Shown here one piece after another: positions 45,804 to 56,855 of a DNA stretch of 64,000 bases (position 1 is its first letter; the number at the start of each line of letters is the position of its first letter). Position numbers and translations under genes: made by a program. The DNA is from Cellvibrionaceae bacterium (GTDB lineage Bacteria; Pseudomonadota; Gammaproteobacteria; Pseudomonadales; Cellvibrionaceae): assembly GCA_028281575.1 (NCBI GenBank), contig JANQJP010000064.1, positions 62,001 to 126,000 on the forward strand, read 5' to 3'. The notes beneath the pieces are model-generated. The model saw nothing but the letters and a program-made list of their open reading frames with translations, ran no database searches and was not told the DNA's origin.

Positions 45804-46319
45804 ATGCATGGTGATAAAAAAACAAATATCGTATTAATCGGCATGCCGGGAGCGGGTAAAACAACCATAGGCCGCGAATTGGCGACACAACTGGACATAG
45901 CATTTATCGATACCGACACGCTGATCGAAGCCCAGCAAAACCGCTCACTGCAAAACATCGTCGACAGCGATGGTTTTATGCCATTGCGCGAAGCTGAAGC
46001 CGCCACAATTCTCGCCTTAAATGCACAAAATACCGTGATTGCCACTGGCGGCAGCGCTGTCTACAGCACACCGGCAATTGAACACCTTCGCAGCCACGGC
46101 TTAGTTATATTTCTCGACTTACCATTAAGCGATATTGAAGCTCGCATTGATAACTTCAGCTCCCGCGGCCTCGCGAGACAGAAAAACCAGAGTTTAGAAA
46201 GCTTATATAACGAGCGCTATCCATACTATCTGAGCAGCTGTGACCACAAGTTAGCGTGCTCGGGCTTGAGCGTGGGCATCATTTGCGCAATGATAACGGA
46301 ACTGAGTGGTCGCAAATAA
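45804..46319 (+). CDS. Shikimate kinase-like protein (AroK family)
   Basis: A 171-aa P-loop kinase with the shikimate-kinase pattern: Walker A GMPGAGKTTIGRELA, the DTD motif (FIDTDTLIE), FMPLREAEA with the substrate Arg, IATGGSAVY (GG motif), and the lid SRGLARQKN. It lies apart from any aroB gene, so it is perhaps a second, specialised copy or a kinase for a related substrate. The gene is coupled to the DMT transporter (3-bp gap). Confidence 0.85.
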   Translation: MHGDKKTNIVLIGMPGAGKTTIGRELATQLDIAFIDTDTLIEAQQNRSLQNIVDSDGFMPLREAEAATILALNAQNTVIATGGSAVYSTPAIEHLRSHGLVIFLDLPLSDIEARIDNFSSRGLARQKNQSLESLYNERYPYYLSSCDHKLACSGLSVGIICAMITELSGRK

Positions 46320-46432
46320 GCGCCCCGAACAGCTTCACAAATGCCCGATTCAGCCACGGCGACAGAGATATGGATTTAGTCGTCACAGCGTTTTAAGGCA
46401 CTCTTGAATAATCAATATGTAGAAACACCACC

Positions 46433-46876
46433 ATGCTAGTCCACGCCAGAAAATCCAACCTAGACGAGCTATTGAAACTCGTTAAAAAATATCATGAATA
46501 TGAGGGCCTGCCTTTTTCACGCAGTCATATTCAAGCGACACTGTTGCCTCTATTAAAAAAAGAGTCTCAACAGGGTCGGCTTTGGTTTATTCAGGAAAAG
46601 GATAAAAACGTCGGCTTTGTCGCACTGTGCTTTGGCTACAGCATTGAGATGGGCGGCACCGATGCGTTTATCGACGAGTTCTTTATCGAAGAGAAATATC
46701 GCTCCAAAGGGCTCGGTACGAAAGTACTTAAACGTGTTATTAAGGAAGCCAAAGCGCTTAAGATAAAAGCGTTACATCTGGAAGCTAATTCAAAAAACAA
46801 ACATGTCAGCCATATGTACCAAAAGCATGGCTTTACACCGCGCGATAAATTTGAATTATTGAGCTTAGCGCTGTAA
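46433..46876 (+). CDS. GNAT-family N-acetyltransferase
   Basis: A 147-aa single GNAT domain. The acetyl-CoA motif is IEEKYRSKGLGTKVLKRVIKEA (about residues 82-103, Q/RxxGxG/A type), followed by LHLEANSKNKHVSHMYQKHGFTPRD, the usual beta5-alpha4 region. The substrate is not predictable. It stands alone between the shikimate-kinase-like gene and the convergent CheB-CheR gene. Confidence 0.9.
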   Translation: MLVHARKSNLDELLKLVKKYHEYEGLPFSRSHIQATLLPLLKKESQQGRLWFIQEKDKNVGFVALCFGYSIEMGGTDAFIDEFFIEEKYRSKGLGTKVLKRVIKEAKALKIKALHLEANSKNKHVSHMYQKHGFTPRDKFELLSLAL

Positions 46877-46932
46877 TACGTATAGTATTATTCGAACAAT
46901 CAAACGACTCTATCCTGGCACGTCGCAAAAAA

Positions 46933-49900
46933 CTAAACCCTGGACAAAAACTCTTCCAACGGTATAGGCCGACCAATACTAAAGCCTTGACCATAGTCGA
47001 CGCCCATTTGGGCAATAAGCCCCTCGATACCATCGCTCTCGACATATTCGGCGATGGTTTCAGTTTCCATTAAATGGGCAATTTTATTAATGGACTTTAC
47101 CACTTCTTGATTAACAGGATTATCGACAATATCGTGCACGAGAGAACCGTCGATTTTTAAGTAATCCACTTTCAAATTTGAAAGATAATTATACGAGCTC
47201 ATGCCGCTGCCAAAGTCATCCAATGAAACTTTGCAACCAAGGCTTCGGACCTGATCGATAAATTCCTTTGCCGTCCCCATATTCGCTACAGCGGCGGTTT
47301 CGGTAAGCTCAAAACCAACATGGGAAGGTTCTATCGCATACTCATCAAATTTGTCCCTCACAAAGATCAAAAAAGAGGGTTCACCAATCGTCGCACCCGA
47401 AACGTTGATAGAGACAACAGGAAAATCGTGTTGCGTTTGTTTTTCAGTCTTATAGGTATTTATTGCTTTAAACGTATTTTCCACACCCCAGCAATCAATC
47501 TGACGAATCAAACCATAACGTTCAGCCGCCGGTAAAAATTTATCAGGAAGTAAAAACTCTCCTGAATGAGTAAACATGCGCAGAAGAACTTCCCAGTGCA
47601 TTACATTGTTTGTCTGCAGCGCTTTAATCGGCTGAAAATACAGGCGAAAACGATTGTTTTCCAAACAGTCGTGAATATCTGACACGACTTGCATTTGCAT
47701 ATGCTGTAACTGCAGCTCCTTATCACCCTGTGTGTGCACTTGAATTTTATTTCCACCGGCATCTTTCGCGGCATAACACGCGGCGTCTGCCTGGCTTAGT
47801 AATTCGGTGACATTCGATGTATCTGCTGTGATCGGCACAACGCCAATACATACGCCAACTTTAAACAATCTCTCATTCCATACGAATCGATAGTTTAATA
47901 CGGCGTCTTGTACTTTACGCGCAATTTTTTCCGCGACATAAATATCGCAACCATCCAAAAGCACACCAAATTCATCGCCTCCCAAACGCGAAAGTGTGTC
48001 TCTACTTCGCAAGGTAATGGCAATTTGTTTGGTAATTTGACGTAAAAGCTCATCGCCGGCGAGATGGCCACAGGTATCGTTAATGACTTTGAATTGATCT
48101 AAATCCAAATAAAGTAGTACCGAGCGTTTGTTTCCGCGTTTGGCATTCACCAAAGCTTGCTCCAGACGCACCTCCATTTCATGACGATTTACCAGACCTG
48201 TGAGCGCGTCATGTGAGCTTTGCCACATCATTTGCTTCATCGCGTTGCGCTTTTCGGTAACATCATGAAATGCAATTACGGCACCCGTTATTGCCCTTTT
48301 TGCATCGCGTGTAGGTGATACTTTGTATTCGACAAAAATATCTTCACCGTAGCGCGCCTTGAGCAAAACCGCTTCCTGAGAATTTATTGTTTCATCACCG
48401 GTAACGGCGATACGCGCGAGGTTACCGAGAGCCTGCGTTTCGTTTTCCAGCAGGATAAGCACGTGCGACAGGTCTTTTCCGACCGCTTTTTCACCTTGCC
48501 ATCCCGTGAGTTTTTCCGCCATGGGGTTGAGATATTCGATATTGCCATCCGCGTCCGTTCTTATAACTGCATCGCCTATCGCATGCAGCGTCACCAGCGC
48601 ACGCTCTTTCTCGAGCTGCAGAGCCTGCTGCGCGTTATGTAAATCTGTTAGATCAGTAAAACAAAGGACGGCTCCCGCCACCTGCTTATCCGCAGCGTTA
48701 AACGGCGATATCTGCAATCGATACGCAGACGTGCCCACCTCAACGGTCTGAACACTGATTTCATTATTTTCTATCACCTGCAATACCGATGCTTTCAGCC
48801 CTGGTATTTCGTTTCGCCACGGTATAGCCGTTAACATGTCCTCCAGGCGAACTTCATCGAGCGGAACCAGGCGGTCTAACGCTGAAACAAAGCGTGTAAT
48901 ACGGAGTTTTTTGTTGACAGCCAGCAACAGCAACTCCCCACTCTCCTGAATATTCGCGAGGTCTGTGGCAAGATCTTCCAGCTCTTCACTTTTTTTCTGA
49001 AGTTCGTCGTTAGTTGTCAGTAACTCTTCGTTTGAAGAGCGCATCTCTTCGTTCGCGGTTTGCAGTTCTTCGTTAGCGAGTTGCAACTCTTCGTTCGTTG
49101 CCTGGAACTCTTCGTTTGACGCCTGCAATTCCTCGTTGGTTATTTCGAGTTCCTCGATAACGGTTTGCAAATTTTCACGTGTTGTAAAAAGCTCTTGCTC
49201 CAGAGCGACTAATACCTGACCATCATCGGCAGGCTTGGCATCTGAACCAGCGGGTGACGGAACTTTTTCCAAGCGTTCAATAAATAAAACAAGCCAACCA
49301 TTATCCAAATCATCAAAGGGTTGCACTTTCATATTCAGCGCAACCAGATCGCCATCCAATCTGATAATTTCCCGATTTAGTGATGCGACTTCCGAACACC
49401 CGTCCCTTCTGGCTTTAAATATAAGAGCTCTTAATAAGACACGTAACGGCTGAATGACCAGTTGCAACAAATCCGTTGACACCTTGCCACCGGTGATCTT
49501 TAAAAAATCGTTGGCGGGCCCTTCGGTGTACATAACGTGATTGCGCTCATCGATAAGGAAAGTCGCAGGCGCATAGTTTCTGGTAATTAAGTTCTGTACA
49601 CGATATCCGAGTGAATCACCGGTTCGCCTGGGAGGGTTTGACGTTCTGCCCTGTAGATCTTGCAACTTTTGACCGATGGGGATAATACCCAACATCGGTT
49701 TGGTACGATCGTGATTTATTTTTCGATAGGTTTTGCTTTGGCGTTCGGTTTCGGTAAACAAACCTTCAACACTGGCAGCACTTTCTGAACGACCTAAGAA
49801 AAGGTAGCCGTCTCTTCTGATACTGTAGTGAAAAATCGAGAAAATTCGGTCTTGCAATTGACTATCAAAATAGATGAGTACATTTCTACAGGAAATGAGA

Positions 49901-51156
49901 TCTATTCTGGAAAACGGTGGGTCTTTAATAAGATTGTGCGTGGAAAATATCACGTGCTCACGCAGACGCTTTATCACTGTGTATTCGTTATCATGACGCA
50001 AAAAATACTTAGACTTTATATCGTCATCCACATATTTAAGCTGCGCCTCGTTGAAAACACCGAGTCTCGCTTTATTAATTAAATCCGAAACGATATCTGT
50101 AGCAAAAATACGGTAATTTCTCTGTGGGATCTTTGAATTTAAAAACAGTTCTTCCAACAAAACAGCTATGGAATAAGCCTCTTCACCACTAGAACAGCCA
50201 GCTACCCAAATACGGATTTCCTCACCGCTTCGCTTGAGACCAATATCCTTGAGCACATCATTTAATTTAAAAAAATGCTCCTGATCCCGGAAAAAATCGG
50301 TGACAGAAATAAAAGCGCTTTTCGCAAATATTTCAGCCTCTTTTGGATTTTCCCTTAGATATTGAAGATACTGTTCGAGAGTGTCGGAACGGACAATCGA
50401 CATACGGCGCAAAATACGACGCTCCATTGCCGAACGTTTGTAGTGACTAAAATCAAGACCTGTTTTTTCAAGAATCTGCACGATCACCGCATTCAGCTTA
50501 TCCGGATCTTCAGCGTGCAGCGACTCTGGGTTTTTGTCTCTTCCAGCGGCAATTGAGCGAATCACTGCACCAATCTGTTCGACAGGTAACACCAAGTCAA
50601 CACTTTCGCTGCGAATAGCCGACTGCGGCATCCCTTCATACTCAGCGGTATCGGGAGACTGAACAATAACAACACCATTCGCCGCCTTCAGGTCTTTCAC
50701 CCCACGCGCGCCATCACTGCCTGTGCCGGAGAGAATAACACCAACAGCTTCACCACCTTTATCCGTCGCCAAACTGGAAAATAGTAAATCTACATTGGGC
50801 TTTGGGTGGGCATCTTTTGGAGGAAGCTCCAATACCATTTTGCCTTCGCGGATAATGACGTTTTTATTTGGCGGCGTAACATACAGAGTGCCGGCCTGCG
50901 GCATAAGCTGATCCGCCGCAGCTTCGACTTTTATTTTTGCGTATTTACCGAGCAGATCGACAAGCATGCTCGCATGCGTTGGAGAAAGATGTTGCGCCAA
51001 TATATAGGTGGCGCCAACATCTGGTGACAGTCCCTTAATCAGATTTCCTGTGGCTTCTAAACCCCCGGCGGACGCACCAATAGCAACATATAAAAGCGAA
51101 GAAGGTTCCGCTTCCATAGTTGATTTGGATGCTTCTTTGTGTTGACGCTTGGGCAT
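46933..51156 (-). CDS. CheB-CheR-PAS-GGDEF-EAL multidomain signalling protein
   Basis: 1407 aa. A CheB methylesterase domain (about residues 20-205; Ser in GASAGGLEA, His in [10 protein letters not shown], Asp in [11 protein letters not shown]) is followed by a CheR methyltransferase (about 215-490; [37 protein letters not shown]). A PAS-like part comes next, then a long coiled coil of NEEL/NEEF repeats (about 650-740), then two PAS units. GGDEF follows (about 975-1140, intact RLGGDEF), and finally an EAL domain whose signature reads EVL (HWEVLLRM), with DDFGSGMSS present. It probably links protein methylation to c-di-GMP. The upstream BLUF gene is 6 bp away on the same strand, suggesting light input. 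Confidence 0.92.
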   Translation of the reverse strand: MPKRQHKEASKSTMEAEPSSLLYVAIGASAGGLEATGNLIKGLSPDVGATYILAQHLSPTHASMLVDLLGKYAKIKVEAAADQLMPQAGTLYVTPPNKNVIIREGKMVLELPPKDAHPKPNVDLLFSSLATDKGGEAVGVILSGTGSDGARGVKDLKAANGVVIVQSPDTAEYEGMPQSAIRSESVDLVLPVEQIGAVIRSIAAGRDKNPESLHAEDPDKLNAVIVQILEKTGLDFSHYKRSAMERRILRRMSIVRSDTLEQYLQYLRENPKEAEIFAKSAFISVTDFFRDQEHFFKLNDVLKDIGLKRSGEEIRIWVAGCSSGEEAYSIAVLLEELFLNSKIPQRNYRIFATDIVSDLINKARLGVFNEAQLKYVDDDIKSKYFLRHDNEYTVIKRLREHVIFSTHNLIKDPPFSRIDLISCRNVLIYFDSQLQDRIFSIFHYSIRRDGYLFLGRSESAASVEGLFTETERQSKTYRKINHDRTKPMLGIIPIGQKLQDLQGRTSNPPRRTGDSLGYRVQNLITRNYAPATFLIDERNHVMYTEGPANDFLKITGGKVSTDLLQLVIQPLRVLLRALIFKARRDGCSEVASLNREIIRLDGDLVALNMKVQPFDDLDNGWLVLFIERLEKVPSPAGSDAKPADDGQVLVALEQELFTTRENLQTVIEELEITNEELQASNEEFQATNEELQLANEELQTANEEMRSSNEELLTTNDELQKKSEELEDLATDLANIQESGELLLLAVNKKLRITRFVSALDRLVPLDEVRLEDMLTAIPWRNEIPGLKASVLQVIENNEISVQTVEVGTSAYRLQISPFNAADKQVAGAVLCFTDLTDLHNAQQALQLEKERALVTLHAIGDAVIRTDADGNIEYLNPMAEKLTGWQGEKAVGKDLSHVLILLENETQALGNLARIAVTGDETINSQEAVLLKARYGEDIFVEYKVSPTRDAKRAITGAVIAFHDVTEKRNAMKQMMWQSSHDALTGLVNRHEMEVRLEQALVNAKRGNKRSVLLYLDLDQFKVINDTCGHLAGDELLRQITKQIAITLRSRDTLSRLGGDEFGVLLDGCDIYVAEKIARKVQDAVLNYRFVWNERLFKVGVCIGVVPITADTSNVTELLSQADAACYAAKDAGGNKIQVHTQGDKELQLQHMQMQVVSDIHDCLENNRFRLYFQPIKALQTNNVMHWEVLLRMFTHSGEFLLPDKFLPAAERYGLIRQIDCWGVENTFKAINTYKTEKQTQHDFPVVSINVSGATIGEPSFLIFVRDKFDEYAIEPSHVGFELTETAAVANMGTAKEFIDQVRSLGCKVSLDDFGSGMSSYNYLSNLKVDYLKIDGSLVHDIVDNPVNQEVVKSINKIAHLMETETIAEYVESDGIEGLIAQMGVDYGQGFSIGRPIPLEEFLSRV

Positions 51157-51162
51157 AGGCTA

Positions 51163-51597
51163 TCAACTGATACTGCGGAAATGGAGCAGAATTTTGTATG
51201 CGAGCTGAGGCGTATCGACGAAAGTGTTAACATCAAAATCGGGACTCATAAAATCGTTTTTGCCTTCAAGTTCTGATGCGTCAAAACCATTTAAGTTTTG
51301 AAAGCCCATTGACCATTCAGAGAACTCTCGCGCTTCCAGGTCCTCATTAATGAGTGTCCGTACTCGACGGTGGCGGGGATCATCTTTTATCCGATTATAG
51401 AGCTCAACCACTTTCGCCTTGCTGCCCTCGAGTACTTGCACAAACGCACTATCTTTGTAGAGCAGCATGCCAGTAATTCCGACGGACGCATTAAAGCTAC
51501 GCGCAGTATCCAAAATATCGGTGAGATCATTACTCGTTGGCAGGCGGGTGGCTTCACTGACGTAGGCCAGGTGATACAAATCAGTCATATTCGTCAC
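51163..51597 (-). CDS. BLUF-domain blue-light photoreceptor coupled to the CheB-CheR protein
   Basis: A 144-aa BLUF protein with the flavin-pocket set Tyr12 (HLAYVS), Asn36 (SFNASVG) and Gln54 (FVQVLEG), the GITGML signature and Trp in FSEWSMGF. It has no output domain. Only 6 bp separate it from the 1407-aa CheB-CheR-GGDEF-EAL gene downstream, so the two are almost certainly one transcript and probably one light-to-c-di-GMP pathway (inference). It is the second BLUF protein in the window. Confidence 0.93.
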   Translation of the reverse strand: MTNMTDLYHLAYVSEATRLPTSNDLTDILDTARSFNASVGITGMLLYKDSAFVQVLEGSKAKVVELYNRIKDDPRHRRVRTLINEDLEAREFSEWSMGFQNLNGFDASELEGKNDFMSPDFDVNTFVDTPQLAYKILLHFRSIS

Positions 51598-51742
51598 CGA
51601 AGGTGAGCAAAAATCAGCGATACGCCTTTATTCTCTGATTTTTTGGTCCATGTAAAACTCGTTCATAAAAGGTAAATAAATTATATACCATTCTGGACAA
51701 ACCATAGGCTCGATTTTTTTTGGAGCGACTTGGAACACATAG

Positions 51743-52747
51743 CTAATCGGAAGAAGGCGGCAACTCAGTTGAGTACAACACCTGACTTATCTGCCAATCC
51801 AAAGACGTAAATTGCTCGGCACTTAATCGCCAATCAACGGAAGCGGCATTTTCAATAAGCTGCTGCGGGCAGAGCGCGCCGCAAATGATTGGTCCCACCG
51901 CTTCCTGCTCTGCAAGCCAATTAATCGCCAGTTGAACCATGGGTTTTTCTGATTGTATTGCAAACTCAGAAACTGTTTCAGCCAGAGCACTGTACCTGTG
52001 CCAACTATCATTGACGAACTGTGGATTGGACTTGCGCACATCGCCATCCACCCAAGTATTCGGATCAAAATTTCCGCTTAACAGTCCTTGCATAATCGGA
52101 CTGTAGGGTAAAAACGGCAGCCCTTTGGATTTACAAAACGGCAGAATTTGATCGCGCGTTCGATATGCGAGAGGAATATTATGGTAATGCGACGCATTGT
52201 GTTCCAGTAGATTATAGAGACCTTGAACACAATCGAGGGCTCCTCGCATATGCGCCGCTTCAATATCATAAAGCGAAAAATTTGTTAACCCAATATAGCG
52301 AATCTTGCCTTCTCGGCGCAGTTCAAGAAGTGCCTCGAGACTTTCCTGCAGCGGCGTATCAGGGTCGGGCCAATGCATCTGGTAGAGATCGAGATAATCC
52401 GTCGCCAGACGCTTCAAACTCATATCGATTTCACTGCGTATGCTTTCGCGGCTTAAGTCGACGCGAACTTCGCCACTGCCTTCCCAAACGAGTCCACACT
52501 TGCTCGCCAGAAATACACTCTCACGCCGGCCGTGAATGGCTTTGCCAACAAGCGTCTCAGCATGACCACACCCATAAACTGGTGCAACATCAAATACGTT
52601 TATTCCAAGATCCAGTGCGGCGTGGATGGTGGCGATCGACGTCTGATCGGAGCCACCGGTCCATGAGTCACCCCCCGAAAACCCCCAGCAGCCGAGACCA
52701 ATAATGGAAAGCGGCTCATTAATTGTCGAAAAGTTTTTATAGCGCAT
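51743..52747 (-). CDS. Aldo/keto reductase
   Basis: About 334 aa, an AKR TIM barrel. Visible motifs are IIGLGCWGFSGGD near the start, catalytic Asp and Tyr in GINVFDVAPVYGCGHAE, Lys in VFLASKCGLVWEG, His in DLYQMHWPDPDTP, and the NADPH-binding tail region GPIICGALCPQQL. It reduces sugar aldehydes or similar carbonyls with NAD(P)H. The frame is open to 52822, overlapping the upstream gene; ATG 52745-52747 (MRYKNFSTINEP) fits the family, with ATG 52762 as an alternative. It directly follows the GH3 gene on the same strand, so a role in the same sugar pathway is likely. Confidence 0.88.
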   Translation of the reverse strand: MRYKNFSTINEPLSIIGLGCWGFSGGDSWTGGSDQTSIATIHAALDLGINVFDVAPVYGCGHAETLVGKAIHGRRESVFLASKCGLVWEGSGEVRVDLSRESIRSEIDMSLKRLATDYLDLYQMHWPDPDTPLQESLEALLELRREGKIRYIGLTNFSLYDIEAAHMRGALDCVQGLYNLLEHNASHYHNIPLAYRTRDQILPFCKSKGLPFLPYSPIMQGLLSGNFDPNTWVDGDVRKSNPQFVNDSWHRYSALAETVSEFAIQSEKPMVQLAINWLAEQEAVGPIICGALCPQQLIENAASVDWRLSAEQFTSLDWQISQVLYSTELPPSSD

Positions 52748-52763
52748 CACTTTTGCTCTCATG

Positions 52764-54956
52764 CTATTCAACGATGTCAAAAGTCGCGCTAAGCAAATCT
52801 TCGTCTCTAGACGAAGCGCCAATCATTAATTCAAAACTTCCCAGCTCAACAACGCGCTCAAGCTCCGTATTCACGAGTGATAAATCGTCGTATGAAAGCG
52901 AAAAACGCAGTTGAGCACTTTCACCCGCTTCAAGTTCGGCTCGCGCAAAGGCTTTTAATTCTTTCATTGGCGTGCTCACCGAACTCACAAGGTCATTGAC
53001 ATATACCTGTGTAATTTCAACTCCGCGACGTTCACCGATATTTGTTAATACCACTGTGACTTCTAGATGCTCATCTTTTTTGAGCACAGGTTTTACGACA
53101 CTTAAGTTTGAGTAGCGAAATGCCGTGTAAGAAAGCCCAAAACCAAAACTAAAAACAGGTTCCTCAGGTAAATCGACATAGCGCTCTCGCATATCCAACT
53201 GCTCGGCCAAAGCAGCGTGCCAACCGCTATATTTGTTGTAGTACACCGGTAATTGACCCGCGCAATGCGGAAAAGAAATTGTTAATTTCCCAGAAGGGTT
53301 ATAGCGCCCAAATAAAATTTCCTCCATTGCCACCCCCGCTTTAGGCCCGGGATTAAATGCGCATAAAATTGCATCGGCATTATCTTTTACCCAGGGTATT
53401 GCGAGGGGTTTAGACGCAATAAATACCACTGCGAGTTTCGTGTCTGTTGCTTTTACTGCTTCTAACAAGGCTTGCTGATGCCCGGACAACGTCAGGTTAG
53501 CACGATCAAAATACTCACCGTATTCGTATTGAGTATCGCCAACACAGGCAATCACCAAATCGGCATTGGCTGCAGCCGCTGCAGCTCGCTCAACCTCGTT
53601 GAAAGTATTGTCCGCAGGTGCTGCGCCAGCCACATATTCCACGCTAAAATTATTTTGCGCAGCAGACGCTGTTAATGCACTCAACAAGGTAACTGTTTCG
53701 GCTGAATGCAAACCTAAATTAGACGAACCGGGACCAAAGGACCAATCGCCCAATTGCGCTATTTTGCAGTTTGCATTTGCGCCGACGACTAATATTTTTT
53801 TACATGTCTTAGCATTTATAGGAAGTAGGTTGTCGTTTTTTAACAGCACTATCGAACGACGACTTGCTTCCAGAGATGCATGCCAGGATTTCGCGTCTCT
53901 TTTTGGTATTTTCCGCTTATTGTTTTCCGGCCCCTCGTCGAACAAGCCTAACCTGAATTTGCAACGTAATATGCGCTGGACAGAATCGTCGATGCGCGCT
54001 TCGCCAATCCTTCCCTCATTAACCAGTGCAATGGCATCGTGAAAAAACGACGGCGTATTCATGATCATGTCGTTTCCAGCGAGCAATCCTTGATAGGCAG
54101 CCTCTTTAAGGTTCTGCGCCACCCCCTGTTTATCCACTAGCGAACCAATATTGTTCCAATCAGTCACGATAAACCCATCCATATCCCATGTATCTTTCGC
54201 CACATTTTGCAGTAACCACTTGTTTGCCGAACAAGCCAGGCCGTCGATGGTTTGATAGGCCGTCATCAATGTTGCGGCCCTGGCGGATTTCACTGCTTTT
54301 TCAAAGGGTGGCAAAAACAGGGATTTAAGCTGGCGTTTCGAAAGGTTTACTTCATAGGCGTCGCGCCCACCGAGCGCTTCACCGTAGGCCACATAGTGCT
54401 TTGCACAGGCGAGTATTGCATCTTCACCTGACAAATCGTCGCCCTGATAACCTTCTATCATTGCAGCAGCCAATTCGCCAACAAGCCATGGATCCTCGCC
54501 AAAGGTCTCTCCCACTCGTCCCCAGCGGGTATCGCGGCCAAGACACAGCACTGGCGAGAAAGTCCAATGCATACCACTGGCGCGCACCTCACTGGCGGTG
54601 ATTCTGCCGGCTTCACGCAGCAGCTCAGTATCCCAACTGCAGGCCATCGCCAACTGGCTGGGAAAAACTACGCTGCCGTCCTCAAAGCAATGGCCGTGAA
54701 TAGCGTCGATACCGAAAAGCAGAGGAATGCCAAGGCGCGAATTCAACGCACGCTGCTGCAACGATGTACATATTGTTCCACTGGCATGGAGATAACTGCC
54801 GATATGCCATTCTTCCAGGAGTGCGATATTCGCTTCGTCGTCAGCGGGCAACTGCATCATTTGGCCGACTTTTTCTTCAAGCGTCATCCGCGCAAGCAGG
54901 TCAGCGACGCGATCTTCGATAGGTGCCAATGTATTTTTATAAACTGCCATAGTCAT
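52764..54956 (-). CDS. Glycoside hydrolase family 3 beta-glucosidase-type enzyme
   Basis: A 730-aa GH3 enzyme with three parts: a TIM barrel (about residues 10-310) with the substrate loops GIDAIHGHC and KHYVAYGEALGGRD and the nucleophile Asp in GFIVTDWNN; an alpha/beta sandwich (about 350-570, KILVVGANANCKIAQLGDWS, VIACVGDTQYEYGE); and a C-terminal fibronectin-III-like domain. There is no signal peptide, so it is probably cytoplasmic and acts on imported oligosaccharides. A strong GAGGTG ribosome-binding site precedes ATG 54954-54956. It forms an operon with the aldo/keto reductase and is divergent from an AraC regulator. Confidence 0.93.
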   Translation of the reverse strand: MTMAVYKNTLAPIEDRVADLLARMTLEEKVGQMMQLPADDEANIALLEEWHIGSYLHASGTICTSLQQRALNSRLGIPLLFGIDAIHGHCFEDGSVVFPSQLAMACSWDTELLREAGRITASEVRASGMHWTFSPVLCLGRDTRWGRVGETFGEDPWLVGELAAAMIEGYQGDDLSGEDAILACAKHYVAYGEALGGRDAYEVNLSKRQLKSLFLPPFEKAVKSARAATLMTAYQTIDGLACSANKWLLQNVAKDTWDMDGFIVTDWNNIGSLVDKQGVAQNLKEAAYQGLLAGNDMIMNTPSFFHDAIALVNEGRIGEARIDDSVQRILRCKFRLGLFDEGPENNKRKIPKRDAKSWHASLEASRRSIVLLKNDNLLPINAKTCKKILVVGANANCKIAQLGDWSFGPGSSNLGLHSAETVTLLSALTASAAQNNFSVEYVAGAAPADNTFNEVERAAAAAANADLVIACVGDTQYEYGEYFDRANLTLSGHQQALLEAVKATDTKLAVVFIASKPLAIPWVKDNADAILCAFNPGPKAGVAMEEILFGRYNPSGKLTISFPHCAGQLPVYYNKYSGWHAALAEQLDMRERYVDLPEEPVFSFGFGLSYTAFRYSNLSVVKPVLKKDEHLEVTVVLTNIGERRGVEITQVYVNDLVSSVSTPMKELKAFARAELEAGESAQLRFSLSYDDLSLVNTELERVVELGSFELMIGASSRDEDLLSATFDIVE

Positions 54957-55049
54957 GTTCTCACCTCGATTTCAGTGCAGCACCCATATTAAACCGTTCA
55001 AGTGCGACAATTTATTGCTTATCCGGCCCAAAATAAGCACTATTAAGAC

Positions 55050-55919
55050 ATGCACACTTACAACTTGCGCGATCATCTAAAGTACCCGGACCTGCCTCTG
55101 TGTATCCAAAAGGGTTTTCACAACCGGGCATTTCATACGCACAACCACGACTTTGGTGAGCTCGTTATTGTTATGGAAGGTACGGCTGTACATCGCGTCG
55201 CGGCGAAAAATTACAACATTTGTGAGGGTGACGTGTTTGTCATTAACGGGGCATTACCGCACGGTTTTGAACGTGCCGACAAGTTGCGCCTATTCAACAT
55301 TATGTATAACTACACCAAGCCAATCTTTGATAAGCCTTCATTGAGAGCACTGCCAGGCTACCAGAGTATGTTTACCATCGGCCCGAGATTGCGTGGCAGA
55401 GAAGGCTTTCGCAGTTGGTCCAATCTGCAAGGTGAAGATAGAACAATCGCCAAACGACTCGTGAGCGACATGTACGCTGAATACCAAAACGGCCTAGCGG
55501 GCTTTAGAGAAATGCTCATCGCTCAGCTGCACCAGCTGTTGGTTCACCTCGCGCGCTGTTATCAAGCGGACACCGGCATCCAACATCGAGGCCTTTTGCC
55601 TTTAGCGCGCGCCATCGCTTTTATGGAGAACAGCTATACACAACCCAATATTGGTGTTGAGGAAATCGCCAACGTCGCTTGCGTAAGCACGCGCCAGCTC
55701 GCGCGGCTGTTTAGCCGGTATATGGATAGCACCCCGATTCAATACCTGAGACAAATGCGACTTAATCGAGCGGCTGACTGCCTGCGTTTTGAACCCGAAA
55801 AGCAAATTAGCAGCGTCGCCTATATATGTGGTTTTAGCGACGCCAATTACTTCACCCGCGCTTTTAAACAGCACTTCGGCTTGAGCCCTAGGGATTATCG
55901 GTATAAGTATTCAGCGTGA
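55050..55919 (+). CDS. AraC-family transcriptional regulator (sugar-responsive type)
   Basis: A 289-aa protein. The N-terminal cupin-type sensing domain (about residues 25-120; FHTHNHDFGELVIVMEGTAVH, GDVFVINGALPHGF) resembles RhaR/RhaS-like regulators. The C-terminal double HTH (about 190-285) has VEEIANVACVSTRQLARLFSRYMDSTPIQYL and the signature SVAYICGFSDANYFTRAFKQHFGLSPRDYR. The gene is divergent from the GH3/aldo-keto operon with about 90 bp between the starts, so it is the likely activator of that operon in response to a sugar (inference). Confidence 0.92.
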   Translation: MHTYNLRDHLKYPDLPLCIQKGFHNRAFHTHNHDFGELVIVMEGTAVHRVAAKNYNICEGDVFVINGALPHGFERADKLRLFNIMYNYTKPIFDKPSLRALPGYQSMFTIGPRLRGREGFRSWSNLQGEDRTIAKRLVSDMYAEYQNGLAGFREMLIAQLHQLLVHLARCYQADTGIQHRGLLPLARAIAFMENSYTQPNIGVEEIANVACVSTRQLARLFSRYMDSTPIQYLRQMRLNRAADCLRFEPEKQISSVAYICGFSDANYFTRAFKQHFGLSPRDYRYKYSA

Positions 55920-55962
55920 CGGGATATATTTACACGTACGATTAAGATAAAAGGTGATAACA

Positions 55963-56799
55963 ATGCGCGCCCATCGAGTAGCGTTCTTTTCACTTGTTTT
56001 AATTACTTTAGCGGCCTGTGGCGGTTCTAATGATGGAGGCTCTAATGATGTGGTTTTTTCAGAGCCTGATGAAACAACGGCTCAAATGCAAACGCCACCA
56101 AACACCAGCACAGGACAAGAAGAGTTTTTGTCTGCAGTCACTGGCATTAGCTACCCGGTCGATATCTATTTGCCGCCAAACTACAGCGACGATGGACCAG
56201 CACTCTCGGTGATTTATGAACTCGATGGCCAGTGGGTTTCAGAAAGTCACGCCAATATTATCAGCGCATTAAATAAAGAAGTTATTTATATCGTGATTCA
56301 TCAGGGCCCGGAAAACCGTCGTTTCACGGATTTTCTACTCCCCGGAGCGGAAGACTATTTTCAGTTTTTTACCCAGGAGTTTATTCCCCATATTGAAAGT
56401 CGCTTTAACATCGACCCCGACAACAGAACACTCGCCGGCGCGTCGGCCGGAGGCTTTTTTACTGCGCTGGCGATGTTAATGGACGACCCCATAAACCCGG
56501 TATTTAATAATTATTTGTCAATGGACACGCCTTTTCTGTCGGCCCAATATTCACTGCTGATGGGCCTTGAAGAAAATCGTTTTCTCACAAGTCAAACCAT
56601 GGACGTCACCCTGATTTTAACTGGCGCCCTTTTACCTGCAAGCATCGGCGGCTTTGCCGATGAAGTGGATGTCTTTCAAGAACAACTGGAGAACAGAAAT
56701 TACAGCGGACTTGAAATTGTGCGCGAGGACTACGATGTCGATCACTTCGGCATCGCAGATCCATCGTTCAGCGATATGCTTGAGTTACTCTTCGAGTAA
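55963..56799 (+). CDS. Lipoprotein esterase/hydrolase of the enterochelin-esterase-like family
   Basis: About 278 aa. A lipoprotein signal peptide with lipobox LAAC is followed by a low-complexity linker (GGSNDGGSND...). The alpha/beta hydrolase of the putative esterase type has AVTGISYPVDIYLPPNYSDDGP, the nucleophile elbow GASAGG (AGASAGGFFTALAML) and a C-terminal His in DVDHFGIADPSF. Such proteins cleave esters on polysaccharides or siderophores at the cell surface; in this sugar neighbourhood a carbohydrate esterase role is plausible. ATG 55963 is preferred over GTG 55954. Confidence 0.82.
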   Translation: MRAHRVAFFSLVLITLAACGGSNDGGSNDVVFSEPDETTAQMQTPPNTSTGQEEFLSAVTGISYPVDIYLPPNYSDDGPALSVIYELDGQWVSESHANIISALNKEVIYIVIHQGPENRRFTDFLLPGAEDYFQFFTQEFIPHIESRFNIDPDNRTLAGASAGGFFTALAMLMDDPINPVFNNYLSMDTPFLSAQYSLLMGLEENRFLTSQTMDVTLILTGALLPASIGGFADEVDVFQEQLENRNYSGLEIVREDYDVDHFGIADPSFSDMLELLFE

Positions 56800-56855
56800 C
56801 ACAGCCAAACTTCGTTCCAGTAAATAGACGTCAACACTGCGCTATCGCGGCGTTG

